Notes: a model not told the origin generated them from the sequence alone. Shown: positions 1 through 6,174, counted from the first letter of the stretch. The stretch: DNA of 14,157 bases from Massilia sp. (GCA_028291845.1 JAQGNM010000545.1:1-14157), one strand, 5' to 3'. Translations and numbers: made by a program.

Positions 1-2
1 GC

Positions 3-767
3 CTGTGGGGCGAGGAGTTCGCCGCCAGCATGCTGCAATCGTCCTGGCACGGCCCCGGGCCGCACTGCAAGCCGGTGCAGGTGCTGTTCGACAGCGGCGC
101 CGCAGCTGAACCCCCGCCGGTGCCGCCGGTTCTCCTCCTGCACGGTTACGGCTGCAACAGCGGCTACTGGATCCAGCTGGCGCGCCGGCTCGGCGACGCC
201 CGCATCAGTTACGCCACCGTCGACCTGGAACCGGTGACCGGCGCCATCGACGACTATATCGCGCAGGTGGAGGACGCCGTGCAAGCGCTGCTGCATGGCA
301 GCGGCGCCGGCCGGATCGCCATCGTCGCCCACAGCATGGGCGGGCTGGTGGCACGCGCCTGGCTACGCCAGTATGGCAGCGCGCGCCTGGCGCGCCTGAT
401 CACGCTCGGTTCACCGCACCATGGCACCGTGCTGGCCAATTTCGGCGTCGGCGCCAATGCGCTGCAGATGCGCCGTTCGCGCGCCGGCGAGGCGAGCGCA
501 TGGCTGCGCGCGCTCGACGCCGCCGAAAGCGCGTCGACGCGCGCGCTGATCACCTCGATCTACTCGCATCAGGACAATATCGTCGCGCCGCAAACCTCCA
601 GCTGTCTGCAGGGTGCGCGCCAGATCGCCGTCAAGGGCGTCGGCCACGTGGCGCTGGGCCGCAACCGCCATGTGCTCGATTGTGTGATGAACGAGCTGGC
701 CGGGCTGGACGCGAACGCCGCGCGGCGTGGACAGGAGCGCCAGCTTGCGGGTAAGCTGGCGCCGTAA
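3..767 (+). CDS. Alpha/beta-fold hydrolase (lipase/esterase type), 5' end outside window
   Basis: Serine hydrolase of the alpha/beta fold, probably a lipase or esterase; the substrate cannot be read from sequence. Numbering from the ATG at 30, the oxyanion-loop HG is at 38-39, the nucleophile elbow AHSMGG has Ser102, the acid is probably Asp182 (SHQDN) and the base His206 (GVGHVALG). GSPHHGT at 128-133 is typical of lipase-like members. The frame stays open to the left edge (LWGEEFAASM). A W-x-E-F-type segment before the core is what I expect in family members that begin with an N-terminal membrane segment, so I treat the gene as truncated by the window. The alternative is a start at ATG 30, with AGGAG at 13-17 but a long 12-nt spacing. 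The C-terminal tail is Arg/Ala-rich, and a 10-bp hairpin is encoded just before the stop. Confident on fold, unsure of start and substrate. Confidence 0.8.
   Translation: MWGEEFAASMLQSSWHGPGPHCKPVQVLFDSGAAAEPPPVPPVLLLHGYGCNSGYWIQLARRLGDARISYATVDLEPVTGAIDDYIAQVEDAVQALLHGSGAGRIAIVAHSMGGLVARAWLRQYGSARLARLITLGSPHHGTVLANFGVGANALQMRRSRAGEASAWLRALDAAESASTRALITSIYSHQDNIVAPQTSSCLQGARQIAVKGVGHVALGRNRHVLDCVMNELAGLDANAARRGQERQLAGKLAP
737..762 (+). terminator. Strong hairpin overlapping the hydrolase 3' end, possible terminator
   Basis: GCGCCAGCTT (737-746) and AAGCTGGCGC (753-762) form a perfect 10-bp stem with a 6-nt loop. It ends 2 nt before the stop codon (765-767). A T-rich stretch follows from about 779, some 16 nt beyond the stem, which is too far for a classical intrinsic terminator. 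It may instead attenuate transcription or protect the mRNA 3' end. The structure is seen; termination is inferred. Confidence 0.35.
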
Positions 768-778
768 GCCGTGTTCCG

Positions 779-811
779 TTTATTTTGCTTTATTATTTTC
801 TTTATTATTTC
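779..811 (+). promoter_or_regulatory. AT-rich tandem 12-mer, possible promoter of the double-receiver gene
   Basis: A T-rich island in otherwise GC-rich DNA. CTTTATTATTTT (788-799) is followed directly by CTTTATTATTTC (800-811), a tandem 12-mer. TATTAT at 803-808 could be a -10 element with a poor -35 (TTTATT, 779-784, 18-nt spacer). A start near 815 would give a leader of about 23 nt to the GTG at 838. The repeat is seen; promoter function is a weak inference. Confidence 0.3.
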
Positions 812-837
812 CCTTATTTGAACCTGGAATCGATCCC

Positions 838-1626
838 GTGGGCTCACGCATCCTCATCATCGAAGACAATCCCACCAACATGGAGTTGATGGCCTACCTG
901 TTGAGCGCATTCGGCCACACGCCGCTGTCGGCGTTCGATGGCGAGGCCGGCGTGCTGATGGCGCAGCAGGAACAGCCCGAGCTGATCCTGTGCGACGTCC
1001 ACCTGCCCAAGCTGGACGGTTACGGCGTGGTTGGCGCTCTCAAGGCCGACCCGCGGGTGGCGGCCATCCCGGTGCTGGCGGTGACCGCGCTGGCCATGGT
1101 GGGTGACCGCGAACGCCTGCTCGGCGCCGGTTTCGACGGCTACGTCGCCAAGCCGATCGAACCCGAACAGTTCGTCAGCCAGCTGGAATCCTTCCTGGCC
1201 GCGCCGACCCCGCGCGCCGGTGCCGAAAAAACCCTGCTGATCGTCGACGACGACCAGTTCATGCTCGACCTGCTGCGCGACATTCTCGAGCCGGAAGGCT
1301 ATCGGGTGGTTACCGCCGTCACCGCCGCCGACGCCATCGCGCTGGTCGGCGCCGGCGGGGTGCAGGTGATCGTCTGCGACCAGTGCATGCCGCTGATGAC
1401 CGGCACGGCGTTCTTCGAGCGCGCCCGCCAGTTGGCGCCGGCCTGCTACCGCATCATGCTGACCGCGATGGAAGCGAACGAGCCGCTGCGGCTGGCCGAA
1501 GAGCGTGGCGATATCGACCGCCGCATCGGCAAGCCGTTCGATGGCGCCGCCCTGCGCGCCGCGGTGGCCGAAGGCTTCCGCGTCCAGGCGGTGCGCGCCG
1601 CGTCCGCCCAACCGGCGGCAAAATAA
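838..1626 (+). CDS. Response regulator with two receiver domains and no output domain
   Basis: A 262-aa protein made of two complete REC domains in tandem. REC1 (about 3-120) has acidic residues E9/D10, phospho-acceptor D53 (LILCDVHLP), T83 and K105 (AKPI). REC2 (about 131-248) has D137/D138, D181 (IVCDQCMP), T209 (IMLTA) and K232 (GKPF). Both sites look competent for phosphorylation. The remaining C-terminus is about 14 Ala-rich residues, so no DNA-binding, GGDEF or HD domain is attached. REC1 resembles single-domain or hybrid-kinase receivers and REC2 the type found beside c-di-GMP or HD-GYP outputs. It probably acts by protein contact or as a phosphorelay intermediate; the cognate kinase is not in the window. 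I chose GTG 838 (weak TGGAA at 825-829), since a GTG at 727 would add 37 residues overlapping the hydrolase gene and ahead of the REC fold. The phasin gene follows after 18 nt. Confidence 0.88.
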   Translation: MGSRILIIEDNPTNMELMAYLLSAFGHTPLSAFDGEAGVLMAQQEQPELILCDVHLPKLDGYGVVGALKADPRVAAIPVLAVTALAMVGDRERLLGAGFDGYVAKPIEPEQFVSQLESFLAAPTPRAGAEKTLLIVDDDQFMLDLLRDILEPEGYRVVTAVTAADAIALVGAGGVQVIVCDQCMPLMTGTAFFERARQLAPACYRIMLTAMEANEPLRLAEERGDIDRRIGKPFDGAALRAAVAEGFRVQAVRAASAQPAAK

Positions 1627-1644
1627 ACCGAGACAGGAGCGGCC

Positions 1645-2070
1645 ATGGCCAAAAAACTCAGCGACAGCGCCGCCGACCACGAGCAGCAACTGGCGCAAGC
1701 GGTGCGCACTTCCGCCCAGCAGATCTGGCAGGCCGGCCTGGGCGCTTTTTTCAAGGCGCAGGAAGAAGAACAGGCAGCCGGCGGCGAAAAAGCGTTTCAG
1801 CAGTTGGTGGAAGAAGGCAGCGTGCTGCAGCAGCGAGTGCGCGCGACCAGCGAACCGGAGCAACCGGCAGCCAGCCAGGAGACGGACGATACGGCCCCCG
1901 CCGCACGCTCGTGGGACAAGCTTGAACAGGTGTTCGAAGACCGCGTGGTGCGCGCGCTGGGCGCCATCGGCGTGCCGAGCAAACGCGACATCGACGCCTT
2001 GCACGGCCAGATCGCGCTGCTGCGGGAACAGATGGCGCAGTTGCAGGCCCGGCTCGACGCCCCGGAATAA
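1645..2070 (+). CDS. Phasin, PhaF/PhaI type (polyhydroxyalkanoate granule-associated)
   Basis: A 141-aa hydrophilic helical protein of the poly(hydroxyalkanoate) granule-associated family (Phasin, PF05597 type). The diagnostic parts are AVRTSAQQIWQAGLGAF near residues 20-36, an acidic/Gln-rich linker, SWDKLEQVFEDRVVRALGAI near 91-110, then GVPSKRDIDALHGQI and a heptad-like coiled-coil C-terminus. Family members coat PHA granules in the cytoplasm and influence their size, number and segregation. It lacks the long Lys/Ala/Pro-rich histone-like tail of PhaF and is therefore closer to PhaI. The start has a good AGGAG (1635-1639) 5 nt upstream of the ATG. It lies 18 nt after the double-receiver gene and is probably co-transcribed with it. 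No PHA synthase or depolymerase is present in the window. Confidence 0.88.
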   Translation: MAKKLSDSAADHEQQLAQAVRTSAQQIWQAGLGAFFKAQEEEQAAGGEKAFQQLVEEGSVLQQRVRATSEPEQPAASQETDDTAPAARSWDKLEQVFEDRVVRALGAIGVPSKRDIDALHGQIALLREQMAQLQARLDAPE

Positions 2071-2082
2071 GCGTGCCCGGGC

Positions 2083-2131
2083 CGCCCGCTGCATCGCGCC
2101 CTTAGCGGGCGTGCGAAGCATGGTGTATGCT
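2083..2131 (+). promoter_or_regulatory. Putative promoter and overlapping dyad upstream of the tetR-type gene
   Basis: CGCCCGCT (2083-2090) and AGCGGGCG (2104-2111) form a perfect 8-bp inverted repeat around 13 nt. The right arm overlaps a possible -35 (TTAGCG, 2102-2107), 18 nt from a possible -10 (TATGCT, 2126-2131). Transcription would start near 2138, about 23 nt before the ATG at 2161. The layout would suit autorepression by the TetR protein. The dyad could also be a weak terminator for the phasin gene, but it has no T-tract. Confidence 0.35.
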
Positions 2132-2160
2132 CCAGTCAGAACCCAACCACGCCGCCCGCC

Positions 2161-2832
2161 ATGCTCCAGAAAGCTCCCCGCAGAACCCGCGAACGCATCC
2201 TCGAATTGTCGCTGCGGCTGTTTAACGAGTTTGGCGAACCCAACATCACCACCACCGTTATCGCCGAAGAGATGAATATCTCGCCGGGCAACCTGTACTA
2301 CCACTTCCGCAACAAGGACGACATCGTCAATTCGATCTTCGTCCAGTTCGAGGCGGAGATCGGGCGCATCCTGACGGTGCCCGATTCGCGCCGCTCGAAC
2401 CTGGAAGACGTTTGGCTGTACCTGCACCTGATGTTCGAACTGATCTGGCGCTACCGGTTTTTTTACCGCGACCTCAACGATTTATTGTCGCGCAACCGCA
2501 AGCTCGAGCTGCACTTCAAGGCCATCCTGGCCTACAAGATCAAGGTGGCGCGCCAGCTGTGCCTCGATTTGCGCAGCGAGCATTCGCTGGAAGCGGGCGA
2601 CGCCCAGATCGACGCCATGGCGACCAATATGGTGGTGGTGGCGACCTACTGGCTGTCTTACGAATACGTGCGTAATCCGCGCAACTACACCGAGCAGAAA
2701 GCCATGTCGGACGCGCTGGCGCGCGGCTGCTACCAGGTGCTGTCGATGCTCGGCCCCTACCTGCGCGGCGACACCAAGCTGCTGTTCGAGAAGCTGTCGC
2801 AGGAGTACTTGAAAAAAATCGAACTCATATAG
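2161..2832 (+). CDS. TetR/AcrR-family transcriptional regulator
   Basis: A 223-aa one-component DNA-binding regulator. Residues about 8-60 form a classic TetR_N domain: RERILELSLRLFNEFG, then the helix-turn-helix TTTVIAEEMNISPGNLYYHFRNKDDI with the usual LYYHF recognition-helix signature. The rest is an all-helical ligand and dimerisation domain rich in aromatic and basic residues (YRFFYRDLNDLL), whose ligand cannot be inferred. The ATG at 2161 has no clear Shine-Dalgarno. No upstream in-frame start is better, and the domain begins close to this Met. It ends in TAG at 2830-2832, whose last bases overlap the ribosome-binding site (AGGAG, 2831-2835) of the next gene, so the TPR-like and LOG genes are probably in the same transcript. 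Possible autoregulation is suggested by the dyad at 2083-2111. Confidence 0.9.
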   Translation: MLQKAPRRTRERILELSLRLFNEFGEPNITTTVIAEEMNISPGNLYYHFRNKDDIVNSIFVQFEAEIGRILTVPDSRRSNLEDVWLYLHLMFELIWRYRFFYRDLNDLLSRNRKLELHFKAILAYKIKVARQLCLDLRSEHSLEAGDAQIDAMATNMVVVATYWLSYEYVRNPRNYTEQKAMSDALARGCYQVLSMLGPYLRGDTKLLFEKLSQEYLKKIELI

Positions 2833-2842
2833 GAGCTGCGCG

Positions 2843-3643
2843 ATGAACTGGATGCCGTTCCCTTATCCCGACCAGGCCTACGTCTACGACGCCGCCGGCC
2901 TCGAAGCCAACTGGGCGCGCCTGCACGCGGGCGACCTGGAAGCGTTCCCGGCAAGGCCGGCGCTGGTCGACGCCTGGATCGCCTTTCACGCCGGCGACTT
3001 TCACCGGGCCATGAAGCTGGGACTGGCGCAAGGCGTCAGCGGCTACTCGGTGGCCCATAAAGCCACCTGCGTCTATGCCAGCGACGTCGAAGCCGATCAA
3101 GCGGCCAAGCTGGCGCTGTTCGACGTCGTCGCCGAGCGCTGCGAACGGCATCAACGCGAACAGCCCGACAATCCGGCCGCCTGGTACTGGCAGGGTTTCG
3201 CCCTGGGCCGCACCGCGCAGACCATTTCGGTCGCGCGCGCCCTGGCCAAGGGCCTGGCGCCGAAGGTGCGGCACGGCTTGAAACGCGCCATCGAACTGGC
3301 GCCCGGCCACGCCGACGCCTGGATCGGCCTGGGCGTTTACCAATCCGAGATCGTCGGCGCCACCGGCCCGCTGATCGCCAGCATGACCTACGGCGCCCGC
3401 AAGGAAGACTGCCACGCCGCTTTCAGGCGCGCCATCGAACTCAATCCACACGCCCCCAGCGCCTACATGGAATATGCCAACGCCAAGCTGCGCTTCGACG
3501 GCAAAAAATATCTCGACGAGGCGCGCGTGTTGTACCGCCAGGCGGCCTCGCTGACGCCGCTCGACGCCAAGGAACGCCTCGAAGCCGAGCGCTCCCGCCG
3601 CTGCCTCGAAGCAGCAGGCGCCGCCATCGCGGGAGGCGCATGA
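2843..3643 (+). CDS. TPR-like helical repeat protein of unknown function
   Basis: A 266-aa protein with no signal peptide or membrane segment, so probably cytoplasmic. Tetratricopeptide-like helix pairs are visible at about 143-176 (LKRAIELAPGHADAWIGLGVY), 187-218 (CHAAFRRAIELNPHAPSAYMEYANA) and 222-242 (YLDEARVLYRQAASLTP). Earlier segments (about 20-60 and 110-125) are degenerate versions. Such repeats bind proteins, and no catalytic motif is visible. The start has a good AGGAG (2831-2835) 7 nt upstream, overlapping the stop of the TetR gene. The gene overlaps the LOG gene by 4 nt (ATGA, 3640-3643), which implies translational coupling. The specific role is unknown, and linkage to LOG and TetR is the only clue. 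Confidence 0.85.
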   Translation: MNWMPFPYPDQAYVYDAAGLEANWARLHAGDLEAFPARPALVDAWIAFHAGDFHRAMKLGLAQGVSGYSVAHKATCVYASDVEADQAAKLALFDVVAERCERHQREQPDNPAAWYWQGFALGRTAQTISVARALAKGLAPKVRHGLKRAIELAPGHADAWIGLGVYQSEIVGATGPLIASMTYGARKEDCHAAFRRAIELNPHAPSAYMEYANAKLRFDGKKYLDEARVLYRQAASLTPLDAKERLEAERSRRCLEAAGAAIAGGA

Positions 3644-4200
3644 AAGCCATAGCGGTCTACTGCGGCGCCGCGCCCGGCCGCCTGCCGGTCTATGCCGACG
3701 CGGCGCGCGCGCTGGCCGCGGTGCTGGTATCGCACAATATCGGCCTGGTCTACGGCGGCGGCAAGGTCGGCCTGATGGGGGTGATCGCCGACGAGGTGTT
3801 GCGCCTGGGCGGCGAAGCCAGCGGGGTGATTCCGCGTGCGCTGCTCGAGCGCGAAGTGGGCCATACGGGCCTGACGCGCCAGTTCGTCGTCAAGGACATG
3901 CACGAGCGCAAGGCCATGATGGCCGAATTGTCCGACGGCTTCATCGCCATGCCGGGCGGCATGGGCACGCTGGAAGAACTGTTCGAGATGCTGACCTGGG
4001 CCCAGCTGGGAATTCACGCCAAGCCGGTCGGCCTGTTCAACGTGAATGGTTTTTATGACGGCCTGATCGCCTTCGTGGCGCACCAGCAGGCCGAGGGGTT
4101 CGTGCGGCCGGCGCATGCGGGGTTGATGATGGCCGATGAATCGGCCGAGCGGTTGGTCGAGTTGTTGCATGCGGGGGCAGCAGGGGGACTGGCGACGTAA
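3640..4200 (+). CDS. LOG-family protein (nucleoside 5'-monophosphate phosphoribohydrolase)
   Basis: A 186-aa Rossmann-like protein of the lysine-decarboxylase-like/LOG family. Characterised members hydrolyse cytokinin riboside 5'-monophosphates, or in bacteria AMP-like nucleotides, to free base plus ribose 5-phosphate. Signatures are GGGKVGLMG (39-47), the RK pair in MHERKAMM (87-94) and PGGMGTLEE (105-113), which matches the family PGGxGTxxE motif. No lysine decarboxylase activity is expected despite older annotations. It starts inside the TPR-like gene (ATGA overlap) with GGAGG at 3632-3636. The last nine codons (about 178-186, AGAAGGLAT) and the TAA lie inside a dispersed hairpin repeat (4171-4212), so the native C-terminus seems to have been replaced or extended by repeat DNA. 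Confidence 0.9.
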   Translation: MKAIAVYCGAAPGRLPVYADAARALAAVLVSHNIGLVYGGGKVGLMGVIADEVLRLGGEASGVIPRALLEREVGHTGLTRQFVVKDMHERKAMMAELSDGFIAMPGGMGTLEELFEMLTWAQLGIHAKPVGLFNVNGFYDGLIAFVAHQQAEGFVRPAHAGLMMADESAERLVELLHAGAAGGLAT

Positions 4201-4212
4201 GGTGCCTGTCCC
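4171..4212 (-). repeat. Dispersed hairpin repeat, copy 1 (inverted), overlapping the LOG gene 3' end
   Basis: Read on the minus strand this is GGGACAGGCACC, a short loop, then CCAGTCCCCCT and a GC-rich tail. The imperfect stem pairs 4185-4193 with 4204-4212 (GGGAC-T-GGC with GCC-T-GTCCC), and the LOG stop codon (4198-4200) lies in the 10-nt loop. Positions 4171-4192 are identical over 22 bases to the complement of 6291-6312 in copy 3. No T-run follows on the plus strand. Confidence 0.85.
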
Positions 4213-4263
4213 ATCTTGGATCAGCGCCAACGCGTTCATGTGAGTTTGCTTCGGATCATATAT

Positions 4264-4307
4264 GGGACAGGCACCTTCGGTCCGAACGCGGCCCGGCCAG
4301 TCCCCCT
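4264..4307 (+). repeat. Dispersed hairpin repeat, copy 2, beyond the 3' end of the diguanylate cyclase gene
   Basis: GGGACAGGCACC (4264-4275) and CCAGTCCCCCT (4297-4307) flank a longer insert that contains its own mini-hairpin (TTCGG-T-CCGAA, 4276-4286). It is inverted relative to copy 1: 4201-4214 and 4262-4275 form a perfect 14-bp inverted repeat around 47 nt. The 125-nt gap between the convergent LOG and cyclase genes holds only these repeats and the spacer between them. Confidence 0.85.
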
Positions 4308-4325
4308 TGCCAGTCACCTTGCCAG

Positions 4326-5453
4326 TCAAGCCGCTTCCAGGCTCGCCCCGATTCCGACCGGCGCAATCCGGTTCCTCCCCGACGATTTCGCCAGATACAT
4401 CGCGCGGTCGGCCCGTGAAATGGTGTCGGCAAACGGCTCGTCGCCGCAACGCTCGACCACGCCGGCCGAAAAGGTGATGGTGAGCGCGCGATCGAATTCG
4501 CTGATCTGCATGGCGCCGACCTTGTCGGCCATACGCTGCACGATGCGCGCTGCTTCGGCCAGGTCGGTATCGGGCAGCATCAGCAGGAATTCTTCGCCGC
4601 CCCAGCGCGCCAGCACGTCGCCCGCGCGCAGTTCGGAGCGGACGGCGGCGGCGAAGGTGCGCAGGACGGCGTCGCCGCCGGCGTGGCCGTAGCGGTCGTT
4701 GATGTTCTTGAAAAAATCGATGTCGAGCAGGGCGATGCAGACGCGCCGGTCCGGCATGCCCTTGCGGCGTTCTTCGATGCCGAGCACCTCGTTCATGTGG
4801 CGGCGGTTGGCCAGCGAAGTCAGTTCGTCCATCGTCGCCAGGGTGCGGATGGTGTCGACGGCGCTGAGCAGTTCTTCCTTCTGCCGCTTCAGGCGCACCC
4901 GCAGCTTGTGCATTTCGCCGGTCAGCAGCGACACCGCCACCAGCGAGGCGGCGGTCACGCCCAGATGCACCGCCTCGATGCGCGCCGGGTAGCGGTCGGG
5001 ATGGTTGGCCACCATCCACGCCATGGTGGCGCCCAGTTCGGCGATGGCTGTCAGGCACAGCAGCATGGTGGCACGGGTGCGCAGCGAGAAGGTGCAGAAC
5101 ACCACGATCACCAGCAGCACCATCAGGCAGGCGCCGCGAACGGGGCCGAGCAAGGCGTAGGCGCCGATATTGCAGGTCAGCGCCAGCAGCGCCTGCATCA
5201 CCGCCAGCTGCGCCGGGCGCAGCGACAGCGCGTCGCTGGCACGGATCAGCAGGTAGCAGCCGAGGATGCTGGTCATGCCGAAGCGGATCAGCGGCTTGGC
5301 GGCGCTTTCGTCGACCAGGCCGCCGTCGATCAGGCCGAACATCAACAGCATGCCCATACTGTAGAGCAGCCAGGTAGCGGCCCAGTAACGCAGCATGCGC
5401 CGCATGCGCGCTTCGCTGCCGGCGAAAAAAATCAATAATCTGGACTGCGGCAT
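4326..5453 (-). CDS. Membrane-bound diguanylate cyclase (GGDEF domain)
   Basis: A 375-aa inner-membrane enzyme predicted to condense two GTP into cyclic di-GMP. The N-terminal half holds about six hydrophobic helices (roughly 22-45, 56-72, 82-103, 106-124, 128-148, 161-178). A short linker helix (about 180-205) leads into a complete GGDEF domain. That domain shows TMDELTSLANRR (207-218), the metal Asp region LLDIDFFKNIND (242-253), the GGEEF signature (285-289) and a product-inhibition I-site R276-x-x-D279 five residues before GGEEF. It looks active and feedback-inhibited. There is no EAL domain. The start is uncertain: I chose ATG 5453 over a GTG at 5492, and neither has a good Shine-Dalgarno. 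A candidate promoter lies at 5546-5574. The stop TGA (4328-4326) is followed by a 12-bp tandem copy that repeats the stop in frame. The sensed signal is unknown. Confidence 0.9.
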   Translation of the reverse strand: MPQSRLLIFFAGSEARMRRMLRYWAATWLLYSMGMLLMFGLIDGGLVDESAAKPLIRFGMTSILGCYLLIRASDALSLRPAQLAVMQALLALTCNIGAYALLGPVRGACLMVLLVIVVFCTFSLRTRATMLLCLTAIAELGATMAWMVANHPDRYPARIEAVHLGVTAASLVAVSLLTGEMHKLRVRLKRQKEELLSAVDTIRTLATMDELTSLANRRHMNEVLGIEERRKGMPDRRVCIALLDIDFFKNINDRYGHAGGDAVLRTFAAAVRSELRAGDVLARWGGEEFLLMLPDTDLAEAARIVQRMADKVGAMQISEFDRALTITFSAGVVERCGDEPFADTISRADRAMYLAKSSGRNRIAPVGIGASLEAA

Positions 5454-5545
5454 CGGACGGATCAATGGTGGACAGCGAAGCCCTATGAACACGGGCGGGC
5501 AGCGCCGGCGACCGGCGCGAGACAGCTAATTGCGATAGTTCAATT

Positions 5546-5574
5546 ACTGTAAACAATGCCGCGCCTGTTGTCGA
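5546..5574 (-). promoter_or_regulatory. Candidate sigma-70 promoter of the diguanylate cyclase gene
   Basis: On the minus strand TCGACA (5574-5569, 5 of 6 matches to TTGACA), a 17-nt spacer and TACAGT (5551-5546, 4 of 6 matches to TATAAT). Transcription would begin near 5539, leaving a leader of about 85 nt to the ATG at 5453. The -35 overlaps the left arm of the dyad at 5572-5635. Inferred from consensus only. Confidence 0.4.
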
Positions 5575-5635
5575 TAAATTTACACAAAGCAACACTTTTC
5601 TGTGTTGATGTTGTGCATTTACGCAACATTTATCG
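5572..5635. promoter_or_regulatory. Nested inverted repeats upstream of the diguanylate cyclase gene
   Basis: An outer perfect 8-bp inverted repeat, CGATAAAT (5572-5579) with ATTTATCG (5628-5635), encloses two smaller hairpins. These are CAACAC/GTGTTG (5590-5595 with 5602-5607, loop TTTTCT) and ATGTTG/CAACAT (5608-5613 with 5624-5629). The second hairpin shares two bases with the outer arm, so the two may be alternatives. The region lies between the peptidase stop (5659) and the cyclase start and is clearly more AT-rich than its surroundings. It could be an operator next to the cyclase -35, or an RNA structure ending the peptidase transcript; a convincing U-tract is absent. Confidence 0.45.
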
Positions 5636-5658
5636 GGCAATCGTCCGCCCGCCCGCTG

Positions 5659-6174
5659 TCAGGTCCACAGCGGTGTCGTGGAAGTGTCGAGATGGGTCAG
5701 CACCAGCCGCAGATCGAATTCGTACTGGTGGTATTGCGGCTCCATGTAGCAGCACAATTTGTAGAAGGCCTTGTCGTGCTCTTTTTCCTTCACGTGCGCC
5801 AGCTCGTGCAACGCGATCATGCGCAGAAGTTCCAGCGGCACCTGCTTGAACACGGTGGCGATACGGATTTCGCGCTTGGCCTTGAGTTTGCTGCCCTGGA
5901 CCCGCGAGATGGCGGTGTGCAGGCCGAGCGCGTGCTGGATCACCTGGATCTTGTTGTCGTAGGCGACCTTGTTGATAGGATCGGCGATGCGCAGGAATTG
6001 ACTGCGCAAGTCTTGCACATAGTCGAACAGGGCGCGGTCGGTGCGGATGTCATGGGCGCGCGGGTAGCGTTGCTGGAGGACGCTGGCCAGCTGGCCTTGT
6101 TCGATCAGTTTGCTGACCTGTTCCTGGGTCTGGGGGGAATAGGCGCCGAGGTATTTGAGGGGAGGGGTGGGCAT
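5659..6174 (-). CDS. YgjP/SprT-like zinc metallopeptidase
   Basis: A 171-aa predicted zinc-dependent hydrolase of the YgjP-like (DUF45/WLM-related) group. HELAH at 123-127 supplies two His ligands and the catalytic Glu. His133 in KEKEHDKAF is the likely third ligand, matching the family pattern HExxHxxxxxHxxxF. The C-terminal CCYMEPQYHQYEFDLRL is also typical. There is no signal peptide, so it is probably cytoplasmic; the physiological substrate of this family is not established. I chose ATG 6174. The frame can be extended to 6282, but that extension would translate part of hairpin repeat copy 3 and is low-complexity and basic. No clear Shine-Dalgarno precedes either start. It lies downstream of the KGG gene on the same strand, but a strong terminator separates them, so it probably has its own promoter. 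Confidence 0.82.
   Translation of the reverse strand: MPTPPLKYLGAYSPQTQEQVSKLIEQGQLASVLQQRYPRAHDIRTDRALFDYVQDLRSQFLRIADPINKVAYDNKIQVIQHALGLHTAISRVQGSKLKAKREIRIATVFKQVPLELLRMIALHELAHVKEKEHDKAFYKLCCYMEPQYHQYEFDLRLVLTHLDTSTTPLWT

Noticed and set aside
727..838. Upstream GTG start for the double-receiver protein
   Set aside because: It would add 37 residues overlapping the hydrolase gene and translating the AT-rich promoter-like island; the REC fold begins right after the GTG at 838.
844..2427. A 527-codon open frame on the minus strand across the response regulator, phasin and TetR genes
   Set aside because: It is antisense to three genes with clear domain signatures, spans their intergenic gaps, and its translation is His/Gln/Gly-rich low-complexity typical of reversed GC-rich codons.
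4171..4307. An insertion sequence or MITE with target-site duplication at the convergent repeat pair
   Set aside because: No transposase frame, no flanking direct duplication seen, and single unpaired copies of the same arm sequence occur elsewhere, which fits a REP-like repeat better.
3463..5640. A 725-codon minus-strand open frame
   Set aside because: It runs antisense to the TPR-like and LOG genes and out of frame with the diguanylate cyclase. It shows no domain, and part of it translates the hairpin repeats.
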